Notes: generated from the letters alone by a model not told the origin. DNA of 64,000 nt from an uncultured Saprospiraceae bacterium (GCA_937921595.1 CAKZTD010000060.1:25719-89718), one strand, 5' to 3'. Numbered from the stretch's first letter, positions 16,316-25,838 are shown. Numbers and translations are program-made.

Positions 16316-17269
16316 TTGAATATCTTTCGATTTTTCATTTTTCTAATTTTAATTTTCGCTACTGGTCACAGTCGACCTTTACCGGATGTTGTACACCTAG
16401 AAGAAACTAAAAACCCAAAACTTCGACACATAAAAGGAGCTTTGCTTTCAACAAGGTTCAAATCCTTTGAAGCATTAAAAGCGGTGATCAAGATAGAATA
16501 TTTTTATCCGGAATCTGTTTCAAAAACAAAACCATTGGTCCGTATTTCACATCGCAGTAATGGTCATTTAGTTAGTAGTATCATTGAGTCTGATGTCAGT
16601 GAGAAGGATATTAACTCTGCAAAAGCAGGAAGCTTTTTAGATAAAGCAAAACTAGGATTAAGGTCTCCTTATCTTGTTTATAACAGAAATGATATCATGC
16701 GAATCTTTCTTCTAGGAAGGCGGATTGGAAAAAAGTTTGGCGAAGGAGATGTGGCCTTTTATGATTTTGCAGAAACCATGTTACACCATATCGATGAAGA
16801 CCAAACATCAATCATAGAGTCTGAAGATTACGTTTCTGAAAAAGGATACATCAACTCATTCAATCATATCACAGCACAAGCTTTTATGACTACTATCTTC
16901 TCAGAGAAGTTAGCAGATTTTGTTGCGGATACTCATGAACGTGGTCATTTGCCTGAACTAATAACTGGGAAATTTTCTCAAGAACAAATAGATGATCTTG
17001 AAAAAGGTCCAGTAGATAATTATGTTGATGTTATCAACAATGAATGGGGACAGGAACTAGGCAAGCGTCTCAAAAAAAAATACAATATCGACAGAACAAC
17101 TTATTGGACACCTCAATTATTAAAAGATTATCTCAACGATATCCAGCTCTATTATTCGTGGGCTTTTCAGATTAGCTTTAAGCCTTATAAAACTTCCGAC
17201 AGAGTGGTGATAAGATATGCGAAAAAGATCAACAGGGTGATGAATGAAGCAGCTTTATTAAAATACTGA
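16316..17269 (+). CDS. Unrecognised secreted protein, possibly DUF6973-like
   Basis: 317 residues starting with TTG; no ATG or GTG upstream fits, and the TTG begins a convincing signal peptide (NIFRFFIFLILIFATGHS). The N-terminal half is unrecognised. The C-terminal half has H-x-x-x-Q-A-F (about 192-198), a DTHERG block and D-x-x-x-x-x-N-N-E-W-G-Q-E-L-G. This weakly recalls the DUF6973 family, seen in toxin or phage-like proteins with an HxxW/D-NN-G pattern. That assignment is tentative. It shares a palindrome of stop codons with the convergent pentapeptide-repeat gene 4 nt away. Confidence 0.6.
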   Translation: MNIFRFFIFLILIFATGHSRPLPDVVHLEETKNPKLRHIKGALLSTRFKSFEALKAVIKIEYFYPESVSKTKPLVRISHRSNGHLVSSIIESDVSEKDINSAKAGSFLDKAKLGLRSPYLVYNRNDIMRIFLLGRRIGKKFGEGDVAFYDFAETMLHHIDEDQTSIIESEDYVSEKGYINSFNHITAQAFMTTIFSEKLADFVADTHERGHLPELITGKFSQEQIDDLEKGPVDNYVDVINNEWGQELGKRLKKKYNIDRTTYWTPQLLKDYLNDIQLYYSWAFQISFKPYKTSDRVVIRYAKKINRVMNEAALLKY

Positions 17270-17278
17270 GCGCTCAGT
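17265..17278. repeat. Palindrome spanning both convergent stop codons
   Basis: ACTGAGCGCTCAGT is a perfect 14-bp palindrome holding the TGA of the plus gene (17267-17269) and the TGA of the minus gene (17276 to 17274). Only 4 nt separate the two coding sequences. Confidence 0.8.
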
Positions 17279-18533
17279 TTATTATTTTCTTTAAATGATA
17301 ATTAGTTCGTTTGGATTTATCTATTTCTATTTTATATTTTTTTCGAATTTCTTCAGCGCCAATTACATTCCAATCACTAAGTTTATTTAGCCAATTTTCT
17401 TCTTTCACTCCTGCGATAATTAAATTCACTTCGCTCATATTGGCACCTTCTAAAGATGCTTCACTTAAATTGGAATATAGCAATTTCGCAGTACTTAAGT
17501 TTGCAGCATTTAAATTTGCTTTTTCTAAAGTAGTCCCGTAAAGATTAACCCCGCTTAAATTGGCTTTGTTAAAAAAAGCGCCTCGGCAATTAGCCCATTT
17601 TAATTCGACATCCGTCAAATCCGATTTTTTCAATCTTGCCGATGTCATATTTACACCATTCAAAATTGCTTTTTTTAAATCCACTTCATTCAATTCTGCC
17701 CATCCTAAATCTGCTCTATTTAATTTCGCTCCTGCAAGGTTCGCTTTTTTCAAATTCGCTCCCCACAAATCCGCATCTTTCAAATCCGCTCCACTCAATT
17801 TTGCACCTTCTAAGTTTGCTTCTCTAAAATTTGCGCCCCTTAAATCCGCACCGGTCAAGTTCACCCTTCTTAAATCTGCACCTTTTAAATCTACATTCGA
17901 GAAAGAAGTTCTTAAAACTATCTTACTAAATGAAGCAGAGTCAATATTCATTTTTGACAAAGACAACAGCAATTGCCCTCTTTCTGAGCTTAGCATTTTC
18001 CCCGTCATAATCTCTCCTTCAATAGACCGATAAGGCTTGAAAGAATAACTCAATGCGGCAATTCTATTTATCGTCTCTTCACTCAAAGAATCATTTGACG
18101 GTTCTTTAATCTCTATATCCACTTGATTTAAAATATCACTCATCAAAACAATTAGATTGCCTTGTTTGATAGACTTTACTAATTCTGATTGCTGCGCAAT
18201 TTTATTTTTCTCAATTTCACTTTGCCACTCTGCAATCTTTTTTTGTTTAAAAATAAGCATACTCCCAACGATACTTACCGCAACAATCAAAATAATCAAC
18301 AATGTATTTGAAAATGAATATTTAGAAGCGATACGATTGGACTTGTTTTCTGAAAGATTTTTATTGCGGCGTTTAACAAAAAACAAATAGAGCGATACGA
18401 TTACAAGGCTAGTAAGAAACCCAACAATAAAAGAAGTGTACTCAAATAGATCCGACTCAAAAAAAATATTAAAGACTAAACTAATTAGAATTAAAAAGAG
18501 GACAGCAATAAGAATATTCCTTTTTGATTTCAT
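17274..18533 (-). CDS. Membrane-anchored pentapeptide-repeat protein
   Basis: 419 residues. Two N-terminal membrane segments (about 8-25 and 32-52) and a third near residues 74-92 are followed by a charged linker. A long pentapeptide-repeat domain covers about residues 200-385, with repeated A-[DN]-L-x-x units (for example LRGANFREANLEGAKLSGAD, about 20 residues in phase). Such repeats form a square right-handed beta-helix. Function varies widely in the family (topoisomerase protection, scaffolding) and cannot be read here. It is likely an inner-membrane protein with a cytoplasmic helix domain. Confidence 0.88.
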   Translation of the reverse strand: MKSKRNILIAVLFLILISLVFNIFFESDLFEYTSFIVGFLTSLVIVSLYLFFVKRRNKNLSENKSNRIASKYSFSNTLLIILIVAVSIVGSMLIFKQKKIAEWQSEIEKNKIAQQSELVKSIKQGNLIVLMSDILNQVDIEIKEPSNDSLSEETINRIAALSYSFKPYRSIEGEIMTGKMLSSERGQLLLSLSKMNIDSASFSKIVLRTSFSNVDLKGADLRRVNLTGADLRGANFREANLEGAKLSGADLKDADLWGANLKKANLAGAKLNRADLGWAELNEVDLKKAILNGVNMTSARLKKSDLTDVELKWANCRGAFFNKANLSGVNLYGTTLEKANLNAANLSTAKLLYSNLSEASLEGANMSEVNLIIAGVKEENWLNKLSDWNVIGAEEIRKKYKIEIDKSKRTNYHLKKIIN

Positions 18534-18554
18534 AAACTAGGATTAGCTTTTATT

Positions 18555-19259
18555 TTATTCACACTTCCACAACATCTCTGACAACTCGTACCGCTTTTTG
18601 GTATAAGAATAATGCCACCACTCGGTTCGTATTCCTTTAAACCCATGTGCTTCGATTGTTTCTTTTAGCAATTTTCTATTCTGATTAATTTCTTTAGAAT
18701 GCTTGGTGTAAGTATGATGTGCTTCTTCTCCAAAAAAGTCAAACTCCGTTCCCATGTCTAACTCTTCTCCTTTTTCATCAACGATAGTCAAATCGACAGC
18801 CAAGCCTCGATTGTGCATTGAGCCTTTTGATGGTGGTGTTACATAACTTGGATTTTGAAATTTATCCCAAAGTTTTTGCTGAACAGGTAAGGGACGAAAG
18901 CAGTCATACATTTTAAAACTATAACCTTTTGCTTGTAATTCTTTATTCGCAGCAGCTAAAGCTTGTGCCGCTTCTGGTCTCAAAAAACATCGACCACAAT
19001 CGTAGAGTTGTTCTTCGACAAAATTATTGGTCGTAGCATATCGCATATCTAAAACAATGGTTTTATCCAATCGAGTTGGTTCGGTCCATTGTGTGGAGTC
19101 GTAATCAATTGGAGCAATCTTCGGTTTAGCAATGATTTTTTCGACAGGTTTTTCTTGAATTGTATCCTGTACTAGTACTGCAGCCCTCACGCTTTTATCG
19201 GGTTTCGAATCTTTGCAAGCGATGAAAAGAAGAATTAGGAATGGGAGGATTTTTTTCAT
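18555..19259 (-). CDS. D-alanyl-D-alanine dipeptidase-like lipoprotein (M15D, VanX/DdpX)
   Basis: 234 residues with a lipoprotein signal ending at cysteine 15 (LLFIAC). The zinc peptidase signature S-x-H-x-x-G-x-A-x-D (SMHNRGLAVD) and the distal catalytic E-W-W-H-Y are intact, as is the substrate-arginine region MYDCFRP. The enzyme hydrolyses D-Ala-D-Ala or related peptides in the periplasm, most likely for cell-wall peptide salvage. VanX-type vancomycin resistance is not suggested, because no vanH/vanA ligase genes are adjacent. A 21-nt gap separates it from the pentapeptide-repeat gene downstream, so the two may be co-transcribed. Confidence 0.88.
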   Translation of the reverse strand: MKKILPFLILLFIACKDSKPDKSVRAAVLVQDTIQEKPVEKIIAKPKIAPIDYDSTQWTEPTRLDKTIVLDMRYATTNNFVEEQLYDCGRCFLRPEAAQALAAANKELQAKGYSFKMYDCFRPLPVQQKLWDKFQNPSYVTPPSKGSMHNRGLAVDLTIVDEKGEELDMGTEFDFFGEEAHHTYTKHSKEINQNRKLLKETIEAHGFKGIRTEWWHYSYTKKRYELSEMLWKCE

Positions 19260-19278
19260 TATTTGGTGTGTATGCTTT

Positions 19279-19326
19279 TTTGAAACGAAGCATCATGAAG
19301 AGTTTTTCCTGATACTTCGTTTCAAA
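19279..19326 (-). terminator. Hairpin after the TlpA gene
   Basis: 12-bp stem TTTGAAACGAAG (19279-19290) with 19315-19326, and an inner ATCA/TGAT stem. It begins 6 nt after the TlpA stop on the minus strand. It is followed by an A run rather than a T run on that strand, so its strength as a terminator is uncertain. Confidence 0.6.
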
Positions 19327-19331
19327 TCTCA

Positions 19332-20714
19332 TTAATCAAAGATCTCCGCTAGCTTTCTTTCCAAGGCAGGGCCTCTCAAATTTCGAGCGATAATTTTTCC
19401 TTCGCGATCCACTAGTACGGTATGAGGAATTGATCGAACACCATAAGTCTGAGCGGCTTTATTCTGCCAGCCTCTGAGGTCACTAACATGTGGCCAGGTC
19501 AATCCATCTTTTGCGATTGCTTTCAACCACTTATCTTTTGTCTTATCTAAGCTCACTCCAAGGATTTCAAAACCTGCTTCATTATATTTATTGTAGACTT
19601 TCACTACATTGGGATTTTCTTTTCGACAAGGGCCACACCAGCTCGCCCAAAAATCAATGAGTACTACTTGACCTTTCAGGTCACTTAATTTGAGCATCTC
19701 CCCTTCTGGTGTTTTCATTTCAATCTCCGGAGCCTCTCCGCCAGTCACAAAACTCTTTGCTTGATCAAGCTGTCCTTTTAGGCGATCCAAAGAAACTTTG
19801 TCTGTTGTCTTTTCAAATTTTGTTATAAAAGATTTCGCATATTTTCCAAAAGCAGGATTATTTTTTGCTTGCAATCCTAATAGTGCACCGCCCAATGCAT
19901 AACGCATTGCTTGAGAAGAGTCGGGTACCATTTTTAGATTTTGATCGATTAATTTTGTCACGACTTCTTCTGGTAAATTTACAGAAGCCAAGGTTTGAGC
20001 GTATTCTTTAAACGCTTCAAACAAGTATGGAATATTATTAAAAACAGGACTTTTAAGATCCGCATTTTTAAAATATTCTGCAGCAAAATAATCTACTTCA
20101 TTACTATACTTATCTGCCTTATTTGGATAACTCATCATCGTTCCTAATCCTGCGATATTTGCTATAAAAGGATTTTTAACTTTCATAGAATCTAAAAACG
20201 CTATTTGTTTTTGATCGATTATAGCCAATTCCTTTTTGATCGAAGCTTGTTTATCCGGAGCGTTCCTTGCTTGACGATACTCGCCAAGTTTCACCTGCAT
20301 GTCTCTTTTATTTTGGCGAATCATTTTCAAAACACCACTATACGTGTCGTTGTATTCCGAGTTAGTAATACTGGAACTTCGGAAGGATTTACAACTTCCT
20401 TTTATGCTCATATTTTCATCACTGAAGATAACCGGCAATTTTGCTTGTGCATCCGTTCCAACATACAAAAACCTTGGATCGGCTTGTGGTAATTGTAAAG
20501 AAAAACTATCCTTTCCAATCTTTTTCAATGCCTTTATTTTTGTAAAACCAATACCGTTGAATTTATAAAGACTTAAAGGATCTTTATCGGTGCACTGATT
20601 CGCTAAAAGCAAAATATCTACTTTTTTCTTCTCGACTGTTTTTACCACTTCTTTTGGTCCACTACAGGTATAAAAAAGAAAAGTGATTGCGAATAAGAAT
20701 AATTTATTTTTCAT
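19332..20714 (-). CDS. TlpA-like thioredoxin-domain lipoprotein
   Basis: 460 residues from the ATG at 20714. A longer reading from 20759 would overlap ligA by 8 nt and spoil the signal peptide. The lipobox cysteine is C17 (LFYTCSG). An N-terminal DUF4369-like beta domain and a helical middle part lead to a C-terminal TlpA/AhpC-like thioredoxin domain with WCGPC and the cis-proline segment SIPHTVLVD. It reduces periplasmic disulfides or a substrate such as a quinol-linked cytochrome maturation factor. It follows ligA by 37 nt and probably shares its transcript. Confidence 0.88.
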   Translation of the reverse strand: MKNKLFLFAITFLFYTCSGPKEVVKTVEKKKVDILLLANQCTDKDPLSLYKFNGIGFTKIKALKKIGKDSFSLQLPQADPRFLYVGTDAQAKLPVIFSDENMSIKGSCKSFRSSSITNSEYNDTYSGVLKMIRQNKRDMQVKLGEYRQARNAPDKQASIKKELAIIDQKQIAFLDSMKVKNPFIANIAGLGTMMSYPNKADKYSNEVDYFAAEYFKNADLKSPVFNNIPYLFEAFKEYAQTLASVNLPEEVVTKLIDQNLKMVPDSSQAMRYALGGALLGLQAKNNPAFGKYAKSFITKFEKTTDKVSLDRLKGQLDQAKSFVTGGEAPEIEMKTPEGEMLKLSDLKGQVVLIDFWASWCGPCRKENPNVVKVYNKYNEAGFEILGVSLDKTKDKWLKAIAKDGLTWPHVSDLRGWQNKAAQTYGVRSIPHTVLVDREGKIIARNLRGPALERKLAEIFD

Positions 20715-20751
20715 GAAATTTGTTTTTTTACTTTTAAATGTAATTGACGTT

Positions 20752-22875
20752 TTACCCAATCAATTCTAAAAATTCATCTTCGGTCATGATCTCTACCGTT
20801 CCGATGGCTTGTGCTTTTTTGAGTTTCGATCCTGCTTTTTCTCCGACCACTAAAATATTAAGATTAGAGCTTACGGCACTAATATTTTTTGCACCATTAT
20901 TCTCTGCTAAAGTCTGAGCTTCTTTACGACCCATTTTCTGAAGAGACCCCGTAAATAAAATCGTTTTCCCAACTAAAGGTGCATTGGCATCAACAACTTT
21001 AGGCCGATCTGCTTCTGTTTGACGAAGATTTACCCCAAGGGTCTCCATTTCTTTTAGCAAATTAACATTGTCAGGATTTGAAAAATATTCAATTATATTT
21101 TCTGCGACAACCGGGCCAATGTCTTTGATTTCAGTGAAGTTCTCAATGGTTTTGTCTTGTAATTCCAATACATGGTCAATTTCTCCAGCAACCAATTTGG
21201 AAACTTTCTTACCTAGATGATGAACACTCAAACTATGTAGTAAACGATGAATTGGGTTTTTCTTTGCCTTTTCGATCGCTTTTTCGAGATTAGCAGCCGA
21301 CTTTTTACCAAAACCTTCTAATGCTGCTATTTTTTCATAATCTAAACGATAAATATCTGCAATATTCCTCAACCAACCCATTTCAAAAAACCGCTCTACG
21401 TAACTCTTCCCAAAACCATCAATATCCATCGCATCTTTTGAGACGTGGAAAATCATTCTTTGTATCACCTGTGCTTCGCAATTATAATTTGTACACCGCC
21501 AAGCAGCTTCCGTTTCTGCACGCTCTAGTTTAGTATCACATACTGGACAGTTTTTTGGAAAGTCTATCACTTGCTCAGAACCATCCCGAAGATCTTCCAT
21601 TGGCTTTACAATATAAGGAATCACATCGCCTGCTCGTTCTACCAAAACGGTATCGCCGATTCGAATGTCTTTGCTAGTAATAAAATCTTCATTGTGTAAG
21701 GAAACCGAAGAGACCATTACGCCGGCCAATTGTACAGGTTCTAACTTCGCAACCGGAGTAACGGAACCAATTTTTCCAATCTGATATTCGACATTTAGCA
21801 ACTTACTAGTTGCTTGTTTTGCTTTAAATTTAAAAGCAATAGCCCATCTCGGATGATGGGAAGTATAACCACATTTTTCTTGAAGCGCCAAACTATTTAC
21901 TTTGATGACCATTCCATCAATCTCGTATTCGTAAGCATCTCGTTTAGCTTGCCATTCCAAAATAAAATCGTGAACCTCTTTTATATTTTTACAAACTTTT
22001 CGCTCTTTCACCGGAATTTTAAATCCAAGAGACCCAAGAAATTCTATCGTTTCATCATGCGTTTTAAAAGCATTCATTTTATTATTTCCTTCTTCATCAA
22101 CGACATATCCTAATTGATAGATAAAGGCTTCTAATCCACGCTTTGCTACTTCCTTCGGATCTTTCATTCGAAGACCTCCTGAGGCTGTATTTCTAGGATT
22201 TGCAAACAAGCTCAAGCCCTGAGCTTCTCGGTCTGCATTCATCTTATCAAAAATATCTTTTCGGATAACCACTTCTCCTCTTAGCTCCGCTTTAGCAATT
22301 CCTTTGGAAGAGAATTCTGCTTTCAATGGAATCGATTTCATCACTCTAGCATTGTTTGTCATCTCTTCTCCAAGCGTTCCATTTCCACGAGTTGCCCCTC
22401 TACTGAGATGATCATTTTCAAAAACCAAAGCGATACTTCCTCCATCGAATTTTGGCTCTACGCAATATTCAATATCTACGTTTTCATCCAGCAGTGTTAG
22501 CTTCTTAATTTGAGTATCAAAATCATTAAGATCTTCTTCGTTATAGGAATTGGCTAAGGACAACATTGGAATAAGATGCTCAACCGATTCAAAGGTTTCT
22601 GTCAAATCATTCGATACTCGTTGAGTCGGAGAATCAGGTTGAATAAAATCCGGATAAGCTTTCTCTAATGCTTCCAATCTTTTGTACAAAGTGTCATATT
22701 CAAAATCACTCATTACCGGATCATTTTGAATATAATACTTCCACTCATGATAGACAATCGCTTTCCTCAAATCCTCCACTTGTTGTTCTGCTTCAAAAGC
22801 AACAGGAATTCCTTCCGTTTTCAATAATTGCTTTGATAGCTCGTATAATGACTTTTGGTCTTCTTTTTTGTACAT
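20752..22875 (-). CDS. ligA: NAD-dependent DNA ligase LigA
   Basis: 707 residues, slightly longer than the ~670 typical. It seals nicks in replication and repair using NAD+. Features in order: the Ia helical domain with Y-x-x-D-x-P-x-x-x-D-x-x-Y-D, the adenylated lysine K142 in KFDG, OB fold, the four-cysteine zinc finger (CPVCDTKLE and CTNYNC near residues 420-445), helix-hairpin-helix repeats, and a C-terminal BRCT domain (about 630-707, with GKTILFTGSLQKMGR). A TAnnTTTG box lies 45 nt upstream. Confidence 0.97.
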   Translation of the reverse strand: MYKKEDQKSLYELSKQLLKTEGIPVAFEAEQQVEDLRKAIVYHEWKYYIQNDPVMSDFEYDTLYKRLEALEKAYPDFIQPDSPTQRVSNDLTETFESVEHLIPMLSLANSYNEEDLNDFDTQIKKLTLLDENVDIEYCVEPKFDGGSIALVFENDHLSRGATRGNGTLGEEMTNNARVMKSIPLKAEFSSKGIAKAELRGEVVIRKDIFDKMNADREAQGLSLFANPRNTASGGLRMKDPKEVAKRGLEAFIYQLGYVVDEEGNNKMNAFKTHDETIEFLGSLGFKIPVKERKVCKNIKEVHDFILEWQAKRDAYEYEIDGMVIKVNSLALQEKCGYTSHHPRWAIAFKFKAKQATSKLLNVEYQIGKIGSVTPVAKLEPVQLAGVMVSSVSLHNEDFITSKDIRIGDTVLVERAGDVIPYIVKPMEDLRDGSEQVIDFPKNCPVCDTKLERAETEAAWRCTNYNCEAQVIQRMIFHVSKDAMDIDGFGKSYVERFFEMGWLRNIADIYRLDYEKIAALEGFGKKSAANLEKAIEKAKKNPIHRLLHSLSVHHLGKKVSKLVAGEIDHVLELQDKTIENFTEIKDIGPVVAENIIEYFSNPDNVNLLKEMETLGVNLRQTEADRPKVVDANAPLVGKTILFTGSLQKMGRKEAQTLAENNGAKNISAVSSNLNILVVGEKAGSKLKKAQAIGTVEIMTEDEFLELIG

Positions 22876-22919
22876 GAAGTATGAATATAGGTCCTTAGGT
22901 AATAGAATTATTATTCCTA

Positions 22920-22927
22920 CAAAAGTA
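22920..22927 (-). promoter_or_regulatory. Promoter box of ligA
   Basis: On the minus strand TACTTTTG (22927 to 22920), a perfect TAnnTTTG, lies 44 nt before the ligA ATG. A plus-strand TAAATTTG at 22954-22961 is 96 nt before the gene at 23058, so the region looks like a divergent promoter. Confidence 0.5.
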
Positions 22928-23057
22928 GTTATTTAATTGAATAAATTCGGGTACTAAATTTGTACTTCTCTCGTTTGTTAGGTGATTTCATCATTTCCAT
23001 AGGCTGTATTCACCTGATATTTATAAAATCAATTGATCGATTAACTATTCAATAAAC

Positions 23058-23864
23058 ATGAAAACTATTCTAACATTTATTTATTGTTTTTTCGTTTTTC
23101 TTTCAATCGGACAAAAGTTTGATTCTGGCTATGTGGTCAATGCTGAGCATGATACCTTGTATGGTAAACTCAACATTACGGTAAACACTATTATAAAATT
23201 CAACCACAATGGCTCTAAGAGTAAATTAAAAAAACTAGACTTATTGGATTATGGTGAAGTAAAAGAACATGAATTTTATAGCTATTATGCTAAAACAGCT
23301 TTCCCTCACATTACGCGAAGAGGAATCATTTATCTAAATTCTGGTGATTCTATTCATGCTTATATTTTTAAAGAATCCGCAAGAAAAATCAATTATTATA
23401 ATCTGCAAAAAGAAAAAGCAAAAGGAAAAATTGCGGATATTGATGCTTACCATATTTTTTCGGAAACCGGAAAAATCAATCGTTACGAAAGACTTGCTGT
23501 TCCTAGAACTTACAAAGCAATTATCGGAGTAAAAAACAAAGACAACGACAAGCATGATCTTTATTTCGGACGTGAACTAGCTATTGGAAAAATTGATCTT
23601 TACTCTACTTATTCTTCCACCTCTAGCTTTTCAGGAGGTATGCATACTGCACCTGTAATGAGCAATGAATTGACGCTCGTCTATTTATTAAAAAAAGGAG
23701 AAGAAGTCAAAATTATTCCAAGGAATAAATTGAGTTTACAAAGTGGGGATTTGCTAAAATCTATGATTAAAGATTACCCGGAATTGGAAGCGAAGGTTGG
23801 AACGAAAGGATATCGAATAAAAAACATCAAGAAGATCATCGAGGAATACAATCAAAGAAAGTAG
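23058..23864 (+). CDS. Hypothetical secreted protein, 268 aa
   Basis: A signal peptide (KTILTFIYCFFVFLSIGQ) precedes a mature protein of mixed beta and basic character. I do not recognise a family. The early segment FDSGYVVNAEHDTLYGKLN resembles the start of many Bacteroidota secreted or membrane-attached proteins of unknown role (short part quoted). The middle holds Lys- and Tyr-rich stretches and a Ser/Gly-rich loop (STYSSTSSFSGGM). No catalytic or lipobox motif is visible. It converges on the choice-of-anchor V gene over a strong hairpin. Confidence 0.7.
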   Translation: MKTILTFIYCFFVFLSIGQKFDSGYVVNAEHDTLYGKLNITVNTIIKFNHNGSKSKLKKLDLLDYGEVKEHEFYSYYAKTAFPHITRRGIIYLNSGDSIHAYIFKESARKINYYNLQKEKAKGKIADIDAYHIFSETGKINRYERLAVPRTYKAIIGVKNKDNDKHDLYFGRELAIGKIDLYSTYSSTSSFSGGMHTAPVMSNELTLVYLLKKGEEVKIIPRNKLSLQSGDLLKSMIKDYPELEAKVGTKGYRIKNIKKIIEEYNQRK

Positions 23865-23874
23865 TAAAAACTAG

Positions 23875-23937
23875 CAAGCGAATATTTAGCAACAAATCCC
23901 TTCAAGAGGTTCTGTAAATTTGCTAAATATTCACTTG
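23875..23937. terminator. Bidirectional terminator hairpin
   Basis: 18-nt arms (23875-23892 and 23920-23937) complementary except one position, which is C-A on the plus strand and G-U on the minus strand. T-rich sequence follows on each side. It lies between two convergent genes. Confidence 0.8.
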
Positions 23938-23961
23938 TTTGTTTTGCTAAGGATTAAAGTC

Positions 23962-24837
23962 TTACAGCTTCAATAATTTCGCTGTAGCAATTTTTTCATT
24001 ATTAGAAAATTTCACTAAGTAAGTTCCTTTTGAAAGATCTTTTACATTATAAGAAAAGTTATTTTCTCCATTCATAAAAGATATCGTTTCACTCACCATA
24101 AGGCGACCTTGCATATCGAAAATATCCATACTGAATTCAGCAGAGATATCACTAATCAACTGAACTTTCATTTCTTCATGAACTGGATTTGGGAAAAGGA
24201 AAATTTTCACACCACCATCTGCTTCGAAAGTAGAAGAAGATTCTCCTTCTGCTAATTCAATTTTAGTACATGCAGATGCATCTCCACTGTTCATGTTGTT
24301 ATCATTAACTGCGTTTCCACAAGAATAAAAACTAACTGCTCCTGTACCTGTAGCTGGTGCTGTCCAATCTACTTCAAAAGTGTTGGTTTCGCTTACTCCA
24401 TCATGCTCTGCATACTGGCGACCATTGCTAGTCGCAATTGCGATTTTTACATTGTTCGCAGGATTAGAAAAAGCTGCCACATCATCTCCGTCTATATCCA
24501 AAGATGCTTTTAAAGCTAAAACTTGAAAACCAAAGCCGGCAGGATCTCCAGCGACTACTTCATTGGTCACTTTGACACGGTAAGTTTGACCCGGTACATA
24601 TTCAGTAATTGCTGCTCCTGTACCATCCAAAACTTCAATTAACTGAGTCATCATAATATCCGTATTTGCACCTGTATGACAAGATGCACAAACACGAGGA
24701 TTACCTCCAATCATCTCATCACCAGGAGCTGCGGTATTACCTTTACCTTGGTCATCAGCACGACCACCTGAGTGAGACATAAAAAGAAATGCTAATAAAG
24801 AGATCGAGAAAAAAGTGTAAATAAATTTAAATTTCAT
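23962..24837 (-). CDS. Choice-of-anchor V (reeler-like) protein with T9SS sorting domain
   Basis: 291 residues. After a signal peptide comes SGGRADDQGKGNTAAPGD and a C-A-S-C-H motif (C-x2-C-H, about residues 50-54). The C-x2-C-H can bind heme c or may be a structural disulfide typical of this family. A reeler/choice-of-anchor V beta-sandwich follows (about 60-200), then a linker and a C-terminal T9SS type A domain (FLFPNPVHEEMKV ... GTYLVKFSN). It is therefore exported through the outer membrane and attached or released. Function is unknown; families of this kind are often adhesion or redox-linked. Confidence 0.85.
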   Translation of the reverse strand: MKFKFIYTFFSISLLAFLFMSHSGGRADDQGKGNTAAPGDEMIGGNPRVCASCHTGANTDIMMTQLIEVLDGTGAAITEYVPGQTYRVKVTNEVVAGDPAGFGFQVLALKASLDIDGDDVAAFSNPANNVKIAIATSNGRQYAEHDGVSETNTFEVDWTAPATGTGAVSFYSCGNAVNDNNMNSGDASACTKIELAEGESSSTFEADGGVKIFLFPNPVHEEMKVQLISDISAEFSMDIFDMQGRLMVSETISFMNGENNFSYNVKDLSKGTYLVKFSNNEKIATAKLLKL

Positions 24838-25076
24838 ATTGTTTAGCTTTTAGATTTTATATAATATTTTACAATGTCAATACATCACAATAAAGCATTT
24901 GTAATGTTGACGATTTTTTAAAAATAAGATTCAAAATTGTCGGATTCCCTTAATCAAGGGCAAATTCAATGGTTCTTACGGATTGGACAATAAAATGTTA
25001 AGTTAATTCAAAAATAGTAATATTTAAAGTGCTTTTTTCAAAAGTGTCTTTAATTATTCAAAAACCCCTAGCTTTC

Positions 25077-25634
25077 TCAAGCTTCGTAAGCCCAACCAGC
25101 CTCTGGATTTCTACCTTTAACTCCTTTAAAATAGCCCTCGATGACTTCAAAATCTTTGTCTTTATCTCCAGTTAAATATAAAGGAGCCCTAAATCGAACT
25201 TCTTTTTTTCCATAATCGAAAGCAACTAAGACTAATGGCACTTTAGCTCCTAAGGCCATATAATAAAAACCGGACTTGAGTTTTGTTACTTTCTTCCTGG
25301 TACCTTCGGGAGAAATTATTGTATGCAAAGTTTCATGCTCATTATATAGATTGATGACTGCATCTACAAAATTCGTGCTTTTCGTTCGTACTACGGGCAT
25401 TCCATCCATCATCCGAAAAAACCATCCAAAAGGAGGTTTGAACATGGTGCTCTTCATCATATAAGTAACCCTGGTCTTAATAATAGACCGAGCCATCAAA
25501 CCCAATGGGAAATCCCAATTCGAGGTATGTGGCATAGCTACTAATATTGATTTTTTGACATCTCCCCCAGGAAACACACCACAAACCTTCCAACCAAGGA
25601 TCCAAAGTATAAATTTACTAAATGCTCTAAACAT
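25077..25634 (-). CDS. 1-acyl-sn-glycerol-3-phosphate acyltransferase-like protein
   Basis: 185 residues, short for PlsC but with its core motifs: H36-TSNW-D41 (HX4D catalytic box) and S-P-E110-G-T-R113 (the EGTR phosphate-binding box). It transfers an acyl chain to a glycerol or lyso-lipid backbone at the inner membrane. The N-terminal hydrophobic stretch (KFILWILGWKVCGV) would anchor it. The small size and the YMMKSTMFKPPFGWFFRMM segment match short Bacteroidota members rather than the E. coli enzyme, so the acceptor is uncertain. Confidence 0.85.
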   Translation of the reverse strand: MFRAFSKFILWILGWKVCGVFPGGDVKKSILVAMPHTSNWDFPLGLMARSIIKTRVTYMMKSTMFKPPFGWFFRMMDGMPVVRTKSTNFVDAVINLYNEHETLHTIISPEGTRKKVTKLKSGFYYMALGAKVPLVLVAFDYGKKEVRFRAPLYLTGDKDKDFEVIEGYFKGVKGRNPEAGWAYEA

Positions 25635-25838
25635 AAAAATAACAAGATTTACACCTTATAATATTTTTTAAGATTTTGGACTAAATTACAGTTAAAACAA
25701 TTAATCTAAAAACGCGAAAATACGATATTGTGAGTATTAAATCGTAATTTATTTTGCAAAGCCGTAAAATACCCTTTATTTTTGAAGCTCCTCCCGAAAC
25801 ATTTTATGAAAAAACAAATATAACTTTAAAACTGGCTA

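Noticed and set aside
17311-18033. Open frames antisense to the pentapeptide-repeat gene
   Set aside because: They mirror the repeats of the real gene (biased codon use), have no start signals and no recognisable domains.
18555-19259. Vancomycin-resistance vanX
   Set aside because: The protein is a lipoprotein and no vanH, vanA or vanRS genes are near; cell-wall peptide turnover is the simpler reading.
20205-20568. Two overlapping plus-strand ORFs inside the TlpA gene
   Set aside because: Both are antisense to a gene with intact motifs and neither looks like a protein.
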